Source: Anthostomella pinea
Lineage: Eukaryota; Ascomycota; Sordariomycetes; Xylariales; Xylariaceae
Direction: 5' to 3'
DNA length: 64,000 nt
Assembly: GCA_963556695.1 (NCBI GenBank)
Contig: CAUWAG010000007.1
Coordinates: 4,526,001 to 4,590,000, forward strand
This document shows, piece after piece, positions 33,920 to 45,231 of the stretch. Each line of letters opens with the position of its first letter. The first letter of the stretch is position 1. The position numbers and the translations under genes are program-made. The notes under the pieces were generated by a model, which was not told the DNA's origin, made no database searches, and was given only the letters and a program-made list of their open reading frames with translations.

Positions 33920-35656
33920 ATGCTGAAGTCTACGTACAAGCCCTCGTCCGCTCTTCCACCGCCGCTCCCACCCGGGTGGTCAGAACACAAAGCTCCCACG
34001 GGCCATACCTACTACTACAACGATTCCACCAAAGAGTCCACCTACCACCGTCCTGGCGCCCAAGTGCCGCCGACATCACAACCGCCGCAGCCATCGAACC
34101 CCCACGCGAGCTTTTCCCAGTACTCCTCCGTACCGAAGCTATCCGATCCCGCCGCCGCCAACGCCTTCCTCGCCCAGTACGACCCTGCGCGCCAACGACC
34201 GGCGCAATCCTTTGGTCAGCATGGTCGAGGTGGCTACCGTGGCCCCGGCGACGGTAGAGACAGACCACGCCCCCAGCCGGTCGACAAGCCCAAGTCCAAG
34301 GTGCCTATCCCTGGGTGCGAGCCCTGGATACTGGTGTATACGAAGTATGGCCGCCGCTTTGCCTACAACCCGGCCAAGAATGCCAGCTACTGGCGCATGC
34401 CTGAGAAGATCATGCAAGGCGTCCTCGAGCTGGATATAAATGGCATCAAGGACAAGGCCAGCGGCGCCCAGGCAGATGGCAAGGAGAAGCCAGGAACCAC
34501 GGGGCCAGAGGCCAAAGATGCTGCCGAGGTCGAGGAGGCGGAGGAACAAGTAGAGCTAGGTTCGGACTACGAAGAAGTCGAGGTCACAGATGACGAGGAT
34601 GAAGAGCACGAGGGCGGAGAGGCTGAAGGCGACGACCAACATCCCTCAAAACGCCAACGGACCGAAGACCCCGCTGAGGCCATGGCCGCCGAGTTCAACG
34701 AAGACGATATAGCCGACCAATTACGAGCAATGGGCGAGGATTACGGTCTTGATCCTGGCGAGTACGATGACGGGAATCCGGATGCCTGGCCTGAGGGCGC
34801 CGAGGGCTTACCCTTTTCCGACGCAGATGCGCGAGAGCTGTTCAAGGATCTGCTCAACGACTACGGCACCAACCCATACTCACCTTGGGAGAAGCTGATC
34901 GAGGAGGGGCGCGTTTTCGATGATGCGAGATACACCGTGTTGAGCACCATGAAGGCGCGCAAAGACGTGTGGGAAGAATGGAGTCGGGAGCGGATTCACA
35001 TCCTCAAGGAACAGCGTGCCAAGGAAGAGAAGAAAGATCCGCGGATACCCTATATGGCGCTCCTCCAGCAAAAGGCGAGCCCAAAGCTGTACTGGCCTGA
35101 GTTCAAGCGGAAATACAGGAAAGAAGGCCCGATGCGTGACACGTCGCTCAACGATCGCGACAGGGAGAAGTGGTATCGCGAGTACATCAACCGTCTGAAA
35201 CAGCCGCAGGATGCGCTGAAGAAGGATCTGATGGCGTTGCTGAGAGAGATGCCAGCGCGGGCGCTCAACAACAAGGTCCTACTCGAGAGCCTCCCGAGCC
35301 AGATGCTGGCCGACGTGCGCTACATCAGCCTGGACCCCAAGACTCGCGACCCGTTGGTGGAGGCCTACATACAGACGCTCGGACCGCCGCCAGAGGAGGC
35401 CGAAGCGGAAGAGGACGAGGCCTCGAGGAAAGCCAGGGAGGATCGCAGGAAGAGGGAGAAGGCACTGGAGGAGCGCGAGCGTTCGGTGGCCGAGGAAAAG
35501 CGCAGGCAGAGGCGGCAGTTGGAGCATGGAAAGGCGGCCCTGCGAGAAGAGGAACGAGAGCTCGAACGGGCCATGCAGGTAGGGAAGAAGGGCTTACAGA
35601 GTCAGCTGATGGCGGCTCAGGAGAAGAGCGGCGAAGTTCTAGTGACCAGCCCCTGA
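33920..35656 (+). CDS. WW- and FF-domain protein, Urn1/Dre4/TCERG1-like splicing factor
   Basis: A single exon of 578 residues. The WW domain is at about 16-46 (PLPPGWSEHKAPTGHTYYYN, with the second aromatic in TYHRP). A second WW-like, degenerate segment around 130-165 (CEPWILVYTKYGRRFAYNP) is seen. A long acidic linker follows, then an FF domain at about 300-360 (ARELFKDLLNDYGTNPYSPW...RKDVWEEW) and a charged region around 385-430. The last 100 residues are a highly charged coiled coil. WW domains bind proline-rich splicing proteins and FF domains bind phosphorylated RNA polymerase II tails or snRNP proteins, so a role in pre-mRNA splicing in the nucleus is likely. Confidence 0.85.
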   Translation: MLKSTYKPSSALPPPLPPGWSEHKAPTGHTYYYNDSTKESTYHRPGAQVPPTSQPPQPSNPHASFSQYSSVPKLSDPAAANAFLAQYDPARQRPAQSFGQHGRGGYRGPGDGRDRPRPQPVDKPKSKVPIPGCEPWILVYTKYGRRFAYNPAKNASYWRMPEKIMQGVLELDINGIKDKASGAQADGKEKPGTTGPEAKDAAEVEEAEEQVELGSDYEEVEVTDDEDEEHEGGEAEGDDQHPSKRQRTEDPAEAMAAEFNEDDIADQLRAMGEDYGLDPGEYDDGNPDAWPEGAEGLPFSDADARELFKDLLNDYGTNPYSPWEKLIEEGRVFDDARYTVLSTMKARKDVWEEWSRERIHILKEQRAKEEKKDPRIPYMALLQQKASPKLYWPEFKRKYRKEGPMRDTSLNDRDREKWYREYINRLKQPQDALKKDLMALLREMPARALNNKVLLESLPSQMLADVRYISLDPKTRDPLVEAYIQTLGPPPEEAEAEEDEASRKAREDRRKREKALEERERSVAEEKRRQRRQLEHGKAALREEERELERAMQVGKKGLQSQLMAAQEKSGEVLVTSP

Positions 35657-35942
35657 AGGTGGTTGCAACTCGGGAGGTGCCAAGACCACAGGGTTGTAGA
35701 ATCACGTAACATTGAATGGAGACAGGTTATCATCCCATCGCTTTTAGCCTGAAACTTGCAGCTGTTGATTTTACTTATTTATGTGTCGATTGTCAAGCTC
35801 TATGTATCTCGCATTTGGCATACCACGACCAATCCGTCGAAAGGGTTGAAGAGATGTTTTCATCATTCTCGTCATCAGCTCCTGATTGCCAGCCGCCTCA
35901 AAGCCTGCCCTTGATCGTTTCGTCGTCGTCACCGCCATCCAG

Positions 35943-36761
35943 TCATAACAGCCAGCCGTCGAACCAGGTGACGGCCTGCAGGAAGGCCTGCTCCTTGGCG
36001 TACTTCTGGTGCTTCTGGCTGGTGTCGCAGCGGACGCTGAAGCCGTGCTCGACGCCCGAGTACAGGTTGATCTGGTAGGGCTGCTTGCCCTCGGCGAGGA
36101 TCTCCTCGGACCGGTGGCGCTTGTCGGCCGGGAAGATGGGGTCCGTCTCGGCGGCGGCGATGGACAGGGGCGCCTTGAAGCCCTTGAGCTCGTCCTCGTC
36201 GACGAAGGACGGGTGCGCAAAGTAGCCGCAGGCGATGCCGTTCTTGTAGTGGCGGGCCACGTACTTGGCTCCGAAGCAGTACCCCGCGGCGCCCAGCTTC
36301 TTGACACCCTTCTCCTTCTGGAGGTACCGGATGGCCTCCTCGACGATGGGGTCGACGGCCGGCGGGGTGTGGGGGTTGTCGCCGGTGCTGCCCTTGGTCA
36401 ACCAGGCCATGATGTCGAAGTCGTCGGGGCGGTTCAGCGACATGGCGTCGCCGTTGAAGACGTCGATGATCAGGCACAGGTAGCCGTTGGCGGCGTACTG
36501 GTCGGCCATCAGCTGGCTGTTCTGCCAGATGCCGATGACGTCCGGGATGTACAGGATGGCGGCGTCCTTGTGCGCCTTGGAGGCTTCGGGCGTCGCGAGG
36601 TAGGCATCGTACTTGCCGACCTTGATGCTGGTGCCTGCCGGCTCGCCGCTGGGAGGAATCCCGTCAGTGAAAGACTACAGAGACAACGAACCTGGTGGGG
36701 CATATCCTTACTCATGCTTGACGCCGACGGTGCAGCACTTTCCCGGAGGGTTGGATGCCAT
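35943..36761 (-). CDS. Dienelactone hydrolase family protein
   Basis: Exons 36761-36712 and 36648-35943 give 251 residues. The 63-base intron splits an Asp codon in KHDGEPAG. This alpha/beta hydrolase has the nucleophile Cys141 in GYCFGAK and His218 in VEHGF, with an acidic residue in the ETDPIFP loop (about 184-186) completing the triad. Cys instead of Ser is the mark of dienelactone hydrolases. Bacterial relatives hydrolyse dienelactone in chloroaromatic breakdown; fungal members such as Aim2 are broadly distributed and often of unknown substrate. No signal peptide is seen, so it should be cytosolic. It meets the WW/FF gene tail-to-tail. Confidence 0.9.
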
Positions 36762-37382
36762 GGTTGAGAGAGAGGGCGCGGTATAGTCGGGTAGATGTCG
36801 AGCTGGGAACTGGGGAGGGAGGTCTGATAAATCTCTAATAAACAACGGCGATTGATGGATGAGTACGAGAACACCGGAGTGACGTGATAGACGCATACAT
36901 ATGTAGGTGCTTGTATATAAATAATAATAACGCAGTACGACAGAACTCCCCACCATCCCGAAGCTCCCCCGGGCCGGCCGCTCGGAATCGTGGTCAGCGA
37001 CGCGGACCCCCACCGCATGATAATAAAAATGAGAACTCTGCGCAGTGGAGTGTCGAACTTCGGCTTGGATCTGTACTTGGTGTCCTTCAAAGCTTGCCTC
37101 GGTGTCTCCGTCGTGAGAGCTAGAGGTTTCAGATCTTTGTATCCGTTCTAGTCCCGGCCCGGACCCCAGGTATGAGGCGACAACATTGAAGCTGTCGTCA
37201 CAAGTTCAGAGCTAACGTAGTTCGCAATTGACTGAAAAGAAGGGATACCTAATAAGTAGGTATGTACTACCACCTGTCTACGAGGGCGAGAGGCGTGTTG
37301 CTGTACACAGGATATCAATACCATTCCTTAGCAACTATCTGAATACCGATACTAGCAGCAGCAGCGGCGGCGGCAGCAGCGG
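36762..37382. other. Intergenic stretch with an AGC/GGC trinucleotide tract
   Basis: No gene. A CAG/CGG-type triplet run occupies about 37353-37381, touching the stop codon of the next gene. Confidence 0.5.
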
Positions 37383-39024
37383 TTAGCCCGTCCTCAATTC
37401 CTTTCTCGATCTCTTGTCCAGCTGGGGGGACCGCTTCTGGTTTGCCGACCGGCTCCGAGCTGGATCCGGAGCCGGAGCCGGTGTCGCTTCAACCTTGGGC
37501 GAACCCCAGAAAGGCATCCATCCCCTATTTCTTGACTCCGTCGACCGCCCACCGGATGTACCGCTCTCGGGACTCGGCCGCTTAGGCCCGGGTGGTGGCG
37601 TCGGCATCGCTCCCGTCATGGCATAGTTGTCAATGTCCAATGGGCTGACTGATCGCGGCGGCGGCGTCCGCTTGGAGCCTGCTAGTAGCCGGAAGATCTG
37701 ATTCGGTGTCTTCGGGGAGGCGTTGCGCGTTGTTGCCTCCGTCCGGCCCGGCTCCTTGGTGAACTGTGCGCCGTCTCGGTTGGAACCAATGCCCGAGCGC
37801 GGCTGCGTCGGAGACAGGCTCTCCTTTCGTCGAGCCCTGGCGTTTAACCCCTGGACCTCATGGTTGCGTCTGCTAGGCGCTCGGGACGTACGAATACCCA
37901 TTGCGTTCCGCGCCTGGGTGCTCATGTCTGCCTTTAGTCTCACCCTTGAATGGCCTGTTTGATTCTCGAACCGCATCTGGGCCGCATGCCTCTGTGCTTT
38001 CTTCCGAGTACTTCCTCCCGAATTCGCTCGGACCCGGGCAACCGTTGGTACTCCGCTCGGGTATCCGGTCCCACGGCGACCCTTTACACTCTTCCAAGCA
38101 TGGCTTGGCTTGACCAGGGCTGTCAACTCGTCATCCTCTCCCTCCATGGCGGACTGTTCTGTCGAGTCCGGATCGCTTTCGGCAGCCCCCTCTTTGGTAT
38201 CTCGCTTTCCTTGGAATGGCCACCACCATCTCTTGTGGGACGCTGCATATCCTTCCCTTCCCACAGAGAATTGGGCCGGACTCGGGGTGCTGGAAGCAGT
38301 AAGTTGCGTTCCTGGCCGATGCTCACCACCGAGCTGAATTCTCTCACCGCGCTGAGAAACTTCTCTAGCCTTGACCTTCGGCCCAGTCCTCGAATCTGGC
38401 CTGGGTGTCTTACTGTATCTGTCAACACCCCACGGTGTTTGCCGTGGTCCCGTCGTTGCCGGTCTCTCGTTTGGTTGTTCTCGTGGTTCAACGTGGCCTT
38501 CAGACGCAGTTTCGGTCGGGGTACCAACGCCCGTGTCGTATGGATGCGTGCTCTTCCCCGGTCTAGACACTTTCCTGGACAAAGGTCCCGGGGCCTTGGG
38601 GCCCGCCAAGATTCTCGAATCACTTGCGCGTTTCCGTTTGGCTGCCTCGAGCTCCTGCATGCGGTGATCGATATCCTCTTGCCACTGTTCCAGCTTCAAG
38701 TTCAACCACAGTAGGGGCGTTGAGACCGCCTCGAGCGCTCTGATCCGTTTCGACCTCAGCACTTCCGTCTCTTGAGATTCGACGAGTGTTTGTTGGGTAG
38801 GCCATCGGCACTTGTAGTCGAGGTCCTCCTTCTCCTTTTTCTCCTTCTTCGCGCGCTTCCACATTGCGCCGGCCCGTACTGAAGACCAAAAGGAGGCTTC
38901 CTCTGCTATGACACACTGGAGCAGTGCCGAGGGCAGGTCGATGGCAGGCTCGTATTAAGTTCACGGCGTCAGCACCGTCCGGGACGCGCAAGTATGTGAT
39001 CGTATTCGAGAACCATGTGGTCAT
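37383..39024 (-). CDS. Basic, disordered hypothetical protein; probable one-base frameshift near its N-terminus
   Basis: The long frame is open from 38954 down to 37383 (about 523 residues). Its start, EPAIDLPSALLQCVIAEEAS then FWSSVRAGAMWKRAKK, is clearly coding but has no Met before a stop at 38957. In the neighbouring frame, ATG 39024 begins MTTWFSNTITYLRVPDGADAVNL, which runs straight into it if one A of TTAATAC (38955-38956) is removed. No intron of acceptable length can join them. The N-terminal 100 residues look ordered with helices and a Lys/Glu-rich segment; the rest is Arg/Ser/Pro/Gly-rich, low complexity, with a WWWPFQGKR patch. I do not recognise the family. It could be a nuclear or cytoskeletal scaffold, but nothing shows this. 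Confidence 0.6.
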
Positions 39025-40013
39025 GGGTAAGGATGCCTATACTGCTGTAGGGATACGAAGTTGATGCTTTAAGGTGAGCGACGCAAACCCGGGGAGGGAG
39101 GCTCTGGCTAACTAAATCCTCCAACTTTGTACTCTCGAGGAGGAGGTTGCTTGAGAGGGTATCGACGCGACGTTTCGCAACGAGAGGGAAGGTCCGGGCC
39201 AGAAAGCAATGCCGCAGCGCATCCTGTCCAAACAGCATGTGCCTTGCTGTGCCAATTTGTGAAGCAGGCGCGCTTGAATGTTCGGGTTTCATCTGCCCCT
39301 TTCCTCCTTCAGTCACTACATGTGCCTACCTGGTATCGTACTCCATGCCACAGCTGACCCTACTCGGCTCTCTTCCTGGTAACCTCATCTTCACAATACC
39401 TTGCAGTTACCTAAGATACATGTGAATAGGCGCCAACATCATATGGTCACGTTGGTAGTTGGGCCGCGCCTGTCCAGCAGTTAGAACATTGGAGTCAAGC
39501 CACGCTTATCCAGGGGAAAATCACAACATTTAAACAAAAACACTTATCTGCATACCCGTGTGAAGTAGGTAGAGGTACCTACCCAAGTCAAGGTGGTGAC
39601 TCCCCAATCTCGACCTCGTCATGAATGTATGGATTGGTGCACGTCTCAGCTGCTGACAGGCTAGGGTGCCCAATGTAGTTGTATTGTATACATGTAGCTG
39701 TTGAAAATATGCTACCCTGACCGATGCAATGCCCACCACCCAATGCTTTTCCGTTTGACCAATGCGATGATTATAAGAGATATAGACGAAGGAAAGAACG
39801 CAAGCACATGTTATACAAGCCTATACATCGTATGCCATGTCAGCAGTGAGCCACTGACCTGCTGACTGAAGAATAGCTCTGGGGATCGTTTGGCGAGCCA
39901 ATATGGGCACCTTTCTTGCAGCCAAACCTGATGCCGTCCGAATGAAAGATACTGATGACATGATGCGTTTCCAGGCCGCTTTCATGGTAGCCGTCGAGTG
40001 AACGAGAACTGGC
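39025..40013. other. Intergenic stretch without a supportable gene
   Basis: An open frame on the minus strand (38969-39316) has no family resemblance. A TAGGTAGAGGTACCTACC cluster lies at about 39567-39584. Confidence 0.45.
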
Positions 40014-41626
40014 CTACACGTTCTGGGCCCCCTTTTCACCATGCGACGTTCTTCTATCGAAGCCCGCATGCGGCCGGTTTCGCAAGGCCGCGCGAATTGC
40101 GGACTCGGGACGCTGCTCCCAGATGCCGAAACTGCTGTCGCTGTACGGATACATGACTTTGTTCCTCGCGCTCTCGACGAACTCGGTGATCCGGGCTTTC
40201 GGCCGTGCTGCGATGGTTTCCATGTCTTCGACAATCTGCTGGCAGAAGAGTTCCAGCGGCAGATCGTTGACATCGTTACCAAAGGGGTTTTCGATCTCAT
40301 GGCCAATGAAGTAGATACTCAGGATGATATACGAAGCTGCCACCACGGCCGGGATGGTTTTCCAGTCCAAGGACGAGATGAGCTGGAAGGGCAGCAGGAA
40401 CACGTAGAGCCACGTGATCTGCGAGATGGCAATGGCATATGCGATGGGGAGTGGCGTGTTCAAGACACGCTCTGTGTTCACCATGACGTCGTTGAGCGAC
40501 TGGAGGCCATTGTCTACGGAGGTATACAGTCAGCTTGCTGCGAGAGAGTCATTGATCGAGCGGTGACTTACAGGCAGCCGTCTGCTGCATGCCCACAGGG
40601 AGCTGCCCGTTGGCAGCGAGCTCATCCGTGTAGGCTGTCAGATAGCACAGTATCTCGAGGGGCAGATTGCCCAGCGGGCTCTCGGCGCGCTTCATCAACT
40701 TGCGTGGGTTCGAAGTTGCGAAACTAAGGCCCAGGTTCTCCCCCACAGCCTTGAACATCTTGTGACCTTTCGGCTTGACGAGGTTGTCCTCGGTTGCCGA
40801 CTTGGCGAACGTGTCGAGGTGGTCGATCAGATCCACGAGGTCGTCGTAGTATGTGTAGGGTTCGAATCGTAGCTTGTGCTTGAGGGAAACGGCGAAGGCT
40901 ATGAGCAGATTCATAGCAGTCCTAAAGCATGCAAATCAGCCCATACGTCACGCGAGCACGGCAATCGAGGTTGGATGTTTTTATACTTACAATTTTGCGA
41001 GCAAATCCTTCTTGCTGGTTTCGGGACGTTCGACGGCGTGCAGCCAGTAGACCCGGCCAAGGGACTGACAGGTAAGGATGAGCTGGCCCCAATACCGTCT
41101 GCCCTCTGCATAACGCTCGTATGCCGTGGAACTGCGGAAAGACAGGCCCAGACCAACGACGAAACCAGTGATTGTGAGGAGGATGGAACTGATGCCGAGG
41201 TTCACGCCGGGAACCTTCAACGATATGGCTGTGATCAAGGACGCCCAGGCGGCAACAACAATGACAGGAACAATCATCTTGGGGAGAATGCTGCCGTGCA
41301 TCTGCAGGAACAGGGGCCATTTCGAATGCTTCGCGATGTCTCGAGGACCTACCTACAAGCAGGGTCAGTCAGGCTGCAGGCTACGGGGACAATCCAACTG
41401 AGCGACGTACGAAGTAGTCGTCGAGGTCAAGACTCGTGTTTTTCCGGCTGAAGGGATTCGGTGTCATGGTCGTCCGTCGCGGGGACATGGGGTACGCTGT
41501 GTCTTGAACGTGATTCGCGTCACCCTTGTGGTGTTCGTCGCCGCCGGCGTGGGGAGCTGCTTCACCGGTAGCCGCGTGGGTCTCGGTATGGCCCCCGACG
41601 GGAGCGCCACCGGCATCGTCGGCCAT
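40014..41626 (-). CDS. Bestrophin-family (UPF0187) membrane channel protein
   Basis: Exons 41626-41411, 41352-40991, 40921-40572 and 40513-40014 encode 475 residues with all phases consistent. The N-terminal 60 residues are hydrophilic (Gly/His/Thr-rich). The bestrophin signature lies in exon 2: GLGLSFRSSTAYERYAEG followed by RRYWGQ. Hydrophobic segments occur at MIVPVIVVAAWASLITAIS, SSILLTITGFVVGLG, and in exon 4 AIAISQITWLYVFLLPFQL and VVAASYIILSIYFIG, followed by the conserved EIENPFG.DVNDLPL acidic turn. Members form pentameric anion channels. In fungi the localisation, plasma membrane or organelle, is not known to me. The extra loop in exon 3 is longer than in bacterial forms. Confidence 0.92.
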
Positions 41627-43344
41627 TGTAAGTTCAAGTTGGAGTCGTAAGGACGGTTGACGAAGGAGTGGCGGGTTACAGAAAATGCACACGAGGGCAA
41701 AAAAAGGCAGTAAGTCGGTAAAGCAGAGAAAAAGAGCCCTACAGGCGGCCTGGGCGAACGGAGACGCTGAACGTGTATTGGAACCGGCCAAAGGTATCAG
41801 GACAGTAGGAATAGAAGACTATGAGCGACGGTTGTTGGTTTGCTACAACGGTTAGCAGAGGGATCAAGGCAAGGTACCGACGCTACAATCCCATGATGGA
41901 AGTGGTGAGGCATCCTCGCTTTTAAAGTCTTTCGCCTGTGAAGTCCGTGTCAGAGCTGTTCTGCAAGCCCCTTGCACGCTTTTCATCTGCTCGTCCTTCA
42001 GGGGCCCTTCCGGCGGAACAGCTCCCATGCAGTCCAGTCTGGCCAGAGGAACAGACGAATTGGAACTGGCGGGGCCGCTGAATGTCGTAGCCCATCTGCC
42101 CATGGCATCAAAGAACTGGCGAATTGGACGTGGTGTACGACGTGGCGCGTTCGCAGACGTCCCAGAATAGGACATGGAGCTTGGCGGCCAGGGGAGAAAA
42201 TACCCTGGTTTGCCCGTGTCTCATGGGGTGGTATTCCGGGGATGCCCCGCAGTACCCATCGCCACAGATTCTGGAATCATTGGGTAGGCATAATAATACA
42301 GGTAGTGAGCTGGCCGTAGAGAGTCCAAGAGGCTCGGACGGCGTATGTACTATAGCGAGATTGGGGGCATAATTCAGCCCCTGACTTATGCAACCACCAT
42401 CGTATACTCGGCAAATCGAGAAGACATAGTAATAATAGAAGCTGAAGATGGCCACGGGGCTGAGCCAGGTTTTGCACACGCCTAACGCCATGTAGGATCC
42501 TGGAACACAGTACTCCACTGTGAAGGATCTGCCCCTGAAACAGACAGCCAAGCATATGCCAAAAGTGTTGGCGGTCTAGAAACCCCGAAGAACAAACAAG
42601 TAGGTAGTGGGTAGGTAGGTAACGGGCGCTTCTCTGTGTGGTTTGGGTCAGCCTGTTATCGCATGTGATGCAACACGCAAAACAAGTTGGCAAGGGCCAG
42701 TCACTGCGTCAAGTCAGCCACTGGTCAGGTCGTTTAGAGTCTGGCGATGAGCCTACAGAACCGCAGAAGCTGAAGCAAACCCTGCGTCGTTTTCTGCAGG
42801 GGTAGGGAGTGCAGTGCCGCAAGCATGCAAGTCGACAGTCTCCGACAGCAGTCTTGAGTCCTTGACCCAAGTCTTCAGCTCGGAATACCTTCCAATCCAA
42901 GATGAGAGGGATCTGGGGGCTGCATATCGGGGGAAGAGGCCCCGAGTCATGTTCTACATAGGACTGACAGGTCCATTCCATTACCCTTGGGTGTTGAACT
43001 TCAGCTGCCGTACAAGTCCATGTGCCTACCTAAGTGAGCCTTGCGTGCATCAAGTAGGTTGACGGTTGTAAGTGGTCAGGAGAGGTCACGGCAAGAGCCC
43101 TCCTCTAACATGGTCGACATGTAACGTGTAGAGCCATGAACGACAGCGAGCTTCCAAGGCCCAGAATGATAACCTTCCAGGCAGCCTATGTTGCCAATGG
43201 ACGACGGGACAATAGCACCAAGCCTCGTCAAGTATTTTACATTACTTCCTATACACCGTCATGAACTATCGTGGCCCAACGCCAGTGACCGATGCCAGAA
43301 GCTCGAGGCCCATTGTCTGACACCGAACCCAAATCATAGCATGT
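41627..43344. other. Intergenic stretch without a supportable gene
   Basis: 1.7 kb with short frames only. A GTAGGTAGTGGGTAGGTAGGTA repeat lies at about 42599-42620 and related motifs near 43025-43060. It presumably holds the bestrophin promoter on its left side. Confidence 0.45.
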
Positions 43345-45231
43345 CTAACTCACTCGAAGCAGTGGTGCGCTCCGCCCCCTTTCATCCTGGTCCTTCTTTT
43401 TCTTAAACAAGGACTTGAGCATGGTGTCCTTCTTCGGCCTGATCACCATCTCCAACGAGTTGTCTTTATCCTTGCGACCATCCTCGATCGCCTTGCGCTC
43501 GGTCTTGTCTGTGCGCTTCGACTTGGAGGTACGTTCTGTCTTTTCGCTCCGATGACTACGATGGCTCCGGTGACTTCCTGATTCGCTCGCGTTATCGACT
43601 TGTTCAAGGCCCTTGCTGCTCTTCCGCTCGGGAATATCGTCGTCGTCGATCGCGTCGGCCCTCCGGCTCTTCTGAGACTTGTGGGATTTGGTCGTCTTGG
43701 AAGACTTTGCGGTCTTGTGTGTCCGGCTCGTGCGAACACTTCGCTCGGTGCGCGCATCATCAGCGCCGTACTGGCTCCGCATAGCGCGATCAGCTTCGGG
43801 GCTGATCAGCTCGAGATCGGCGCTTCCGTCTTCACCGAACGGCGCGATGCCACGGCGCCAGGACTCGATCGTGCTGAGTTCCTCCTCGACTACGAGCGCC
43901 TCATCAAAACCGGCGCTGAACCCGGATTCGGGATACGGTGGTTGGCTAGGCTGGCCAGGGTATGCTTGGAAGGCCATCGGAAGGATGGCGGCCGCCTCGG
44001 CGCCCTTTGCTTCCTGAATACGCTTGATGATCTTCCATCCTCCAAACATGACAACTGTCACTCCAACAGTCAAGCCGGCCGCGATCAGGAACTGGGGGCT
44101 CGCGAGCAAGGCGAATACCGCAGGACTCCCCCCTTTGATGATGCCGAGGAAGGATGGAGACATCTTACCGAGGAGTGCTGACAGCTCAGCAAGCGTGAGA
44201 GCCACGGCGGCGGCGGCTTCGGGGTTGCTTTGCAGGTGCTGGATGATGTGAGTCGCCGTATGGTGCAGACAGTGGGCTTCTGTCAGGAGTCCTTCGATCT
44301 TGCCCATCAAGTCGTGCGCCCTGCGCTCTTTTTGGGCCGCCTTGTAGGCAGGGTCCAGATCCACCCGCTCTTTCAAGTCTGGCGGTATGTTTCCATATGC
44401 AAGATCCATATCAATCTCCTTGCCCTTTTCCTGCAATGATGGATCTGAACTCGACCGGTGTACATGTGTACTGTATCGGGGGGTCGACATGGGCGTGTCG
44501 TCGAAGGCCATAGGCATGGTTGGTGCATAGCCAAGTGTCGGGCGGCTCAATGCCATGTCTCTGGGAGCAGTCTCGGCATACGGAGAGCGGTAAGCGACGG
44601 GGGCGCGCGAGGGGGCGGTGGAAGAGACCTCGGAAAGGGTCTTGAGGTTGCGCTCGGTCAGGGTTCCTCGAGTCCGCGAGGCCGACCGATGCCGAGAGCT
44701 TCGGTGCGATTTGGAGCGGTGGCTTGTGCCGGACGAGAAGCGTGAGACAAGCTCGTCCTGCGATGCCCGGCGTTCCCAGGCGCAAGACCCATATTCGACG
44801 ACATCGTCGACATAGCGTGGGACGGTGGATATATCGTATGTCTGACTGCGTTTGACAGCTCGTTCGGCTTTGATAGCTGCCTTCTTCTCCTGGTAAGAAG
44901 CCTTGGCCTCCTTAAGTATGTTGATCAGGTGTTTGCCCTGTTGCAGTCGCACGAGACAAGAGGTCAGCCTAGCCGTTCTACGTCGAAGTGACACAAGCCA
45001 TTGAGTAGGTAGCAAAGAGCGCAAAGGACGCAAATAACTTTGGGAGGATGGACATGAGAGAAGAGACGAGAGGAGGAGGGAGAAGAGACTGGAGGGCGTT
45101 TCTGCGGGGCAAAAGTGTTGTCATTACGAACTAATGGAAATTGGAAAGACTCTCAAGGATCCCCCGACTTCACTTACATTGCTGATTATCTTGCCCGACG
45201 AGTTGACAATTGTGACAACCTCGACGGCCAT
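43345..45231 (-). CDS. Conserved-looking hypothetical membrane protein, charged and Ser-rich
   Basis: Exons 45231-45178 and 44937-43345 give 548 residues. The small first exon codes MAVEVVTIVNSSGKIISN and joins in phase to GKHLINILKEAKASYQ; the intron is 240 bases. Residues 90-200 are Ser/Arg-rich. A helical region contains EGLLTEAHCLHHTATHI. A strongly hydrophobic stretch at about 288-325 (SPAVFALLASPQFLIAAGLT, then VGVTVVMFGG) probably spans a membrane once or twice. The tail is rich in Arg/Ser/Lys/Thr and repeats SHRSHRSHRS and SKTTKSHKSQKS. I remember no function for such proteins. Likely membrane-bound with long disordered cytosolic tails. Confidence 0.75.

Noticed and set aside
38969..39316. 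Separate minus-strand gene of 115 codons
   Set aside because: No motifs, overlaps the N-terminal part of the hypothetical gene in another frame.
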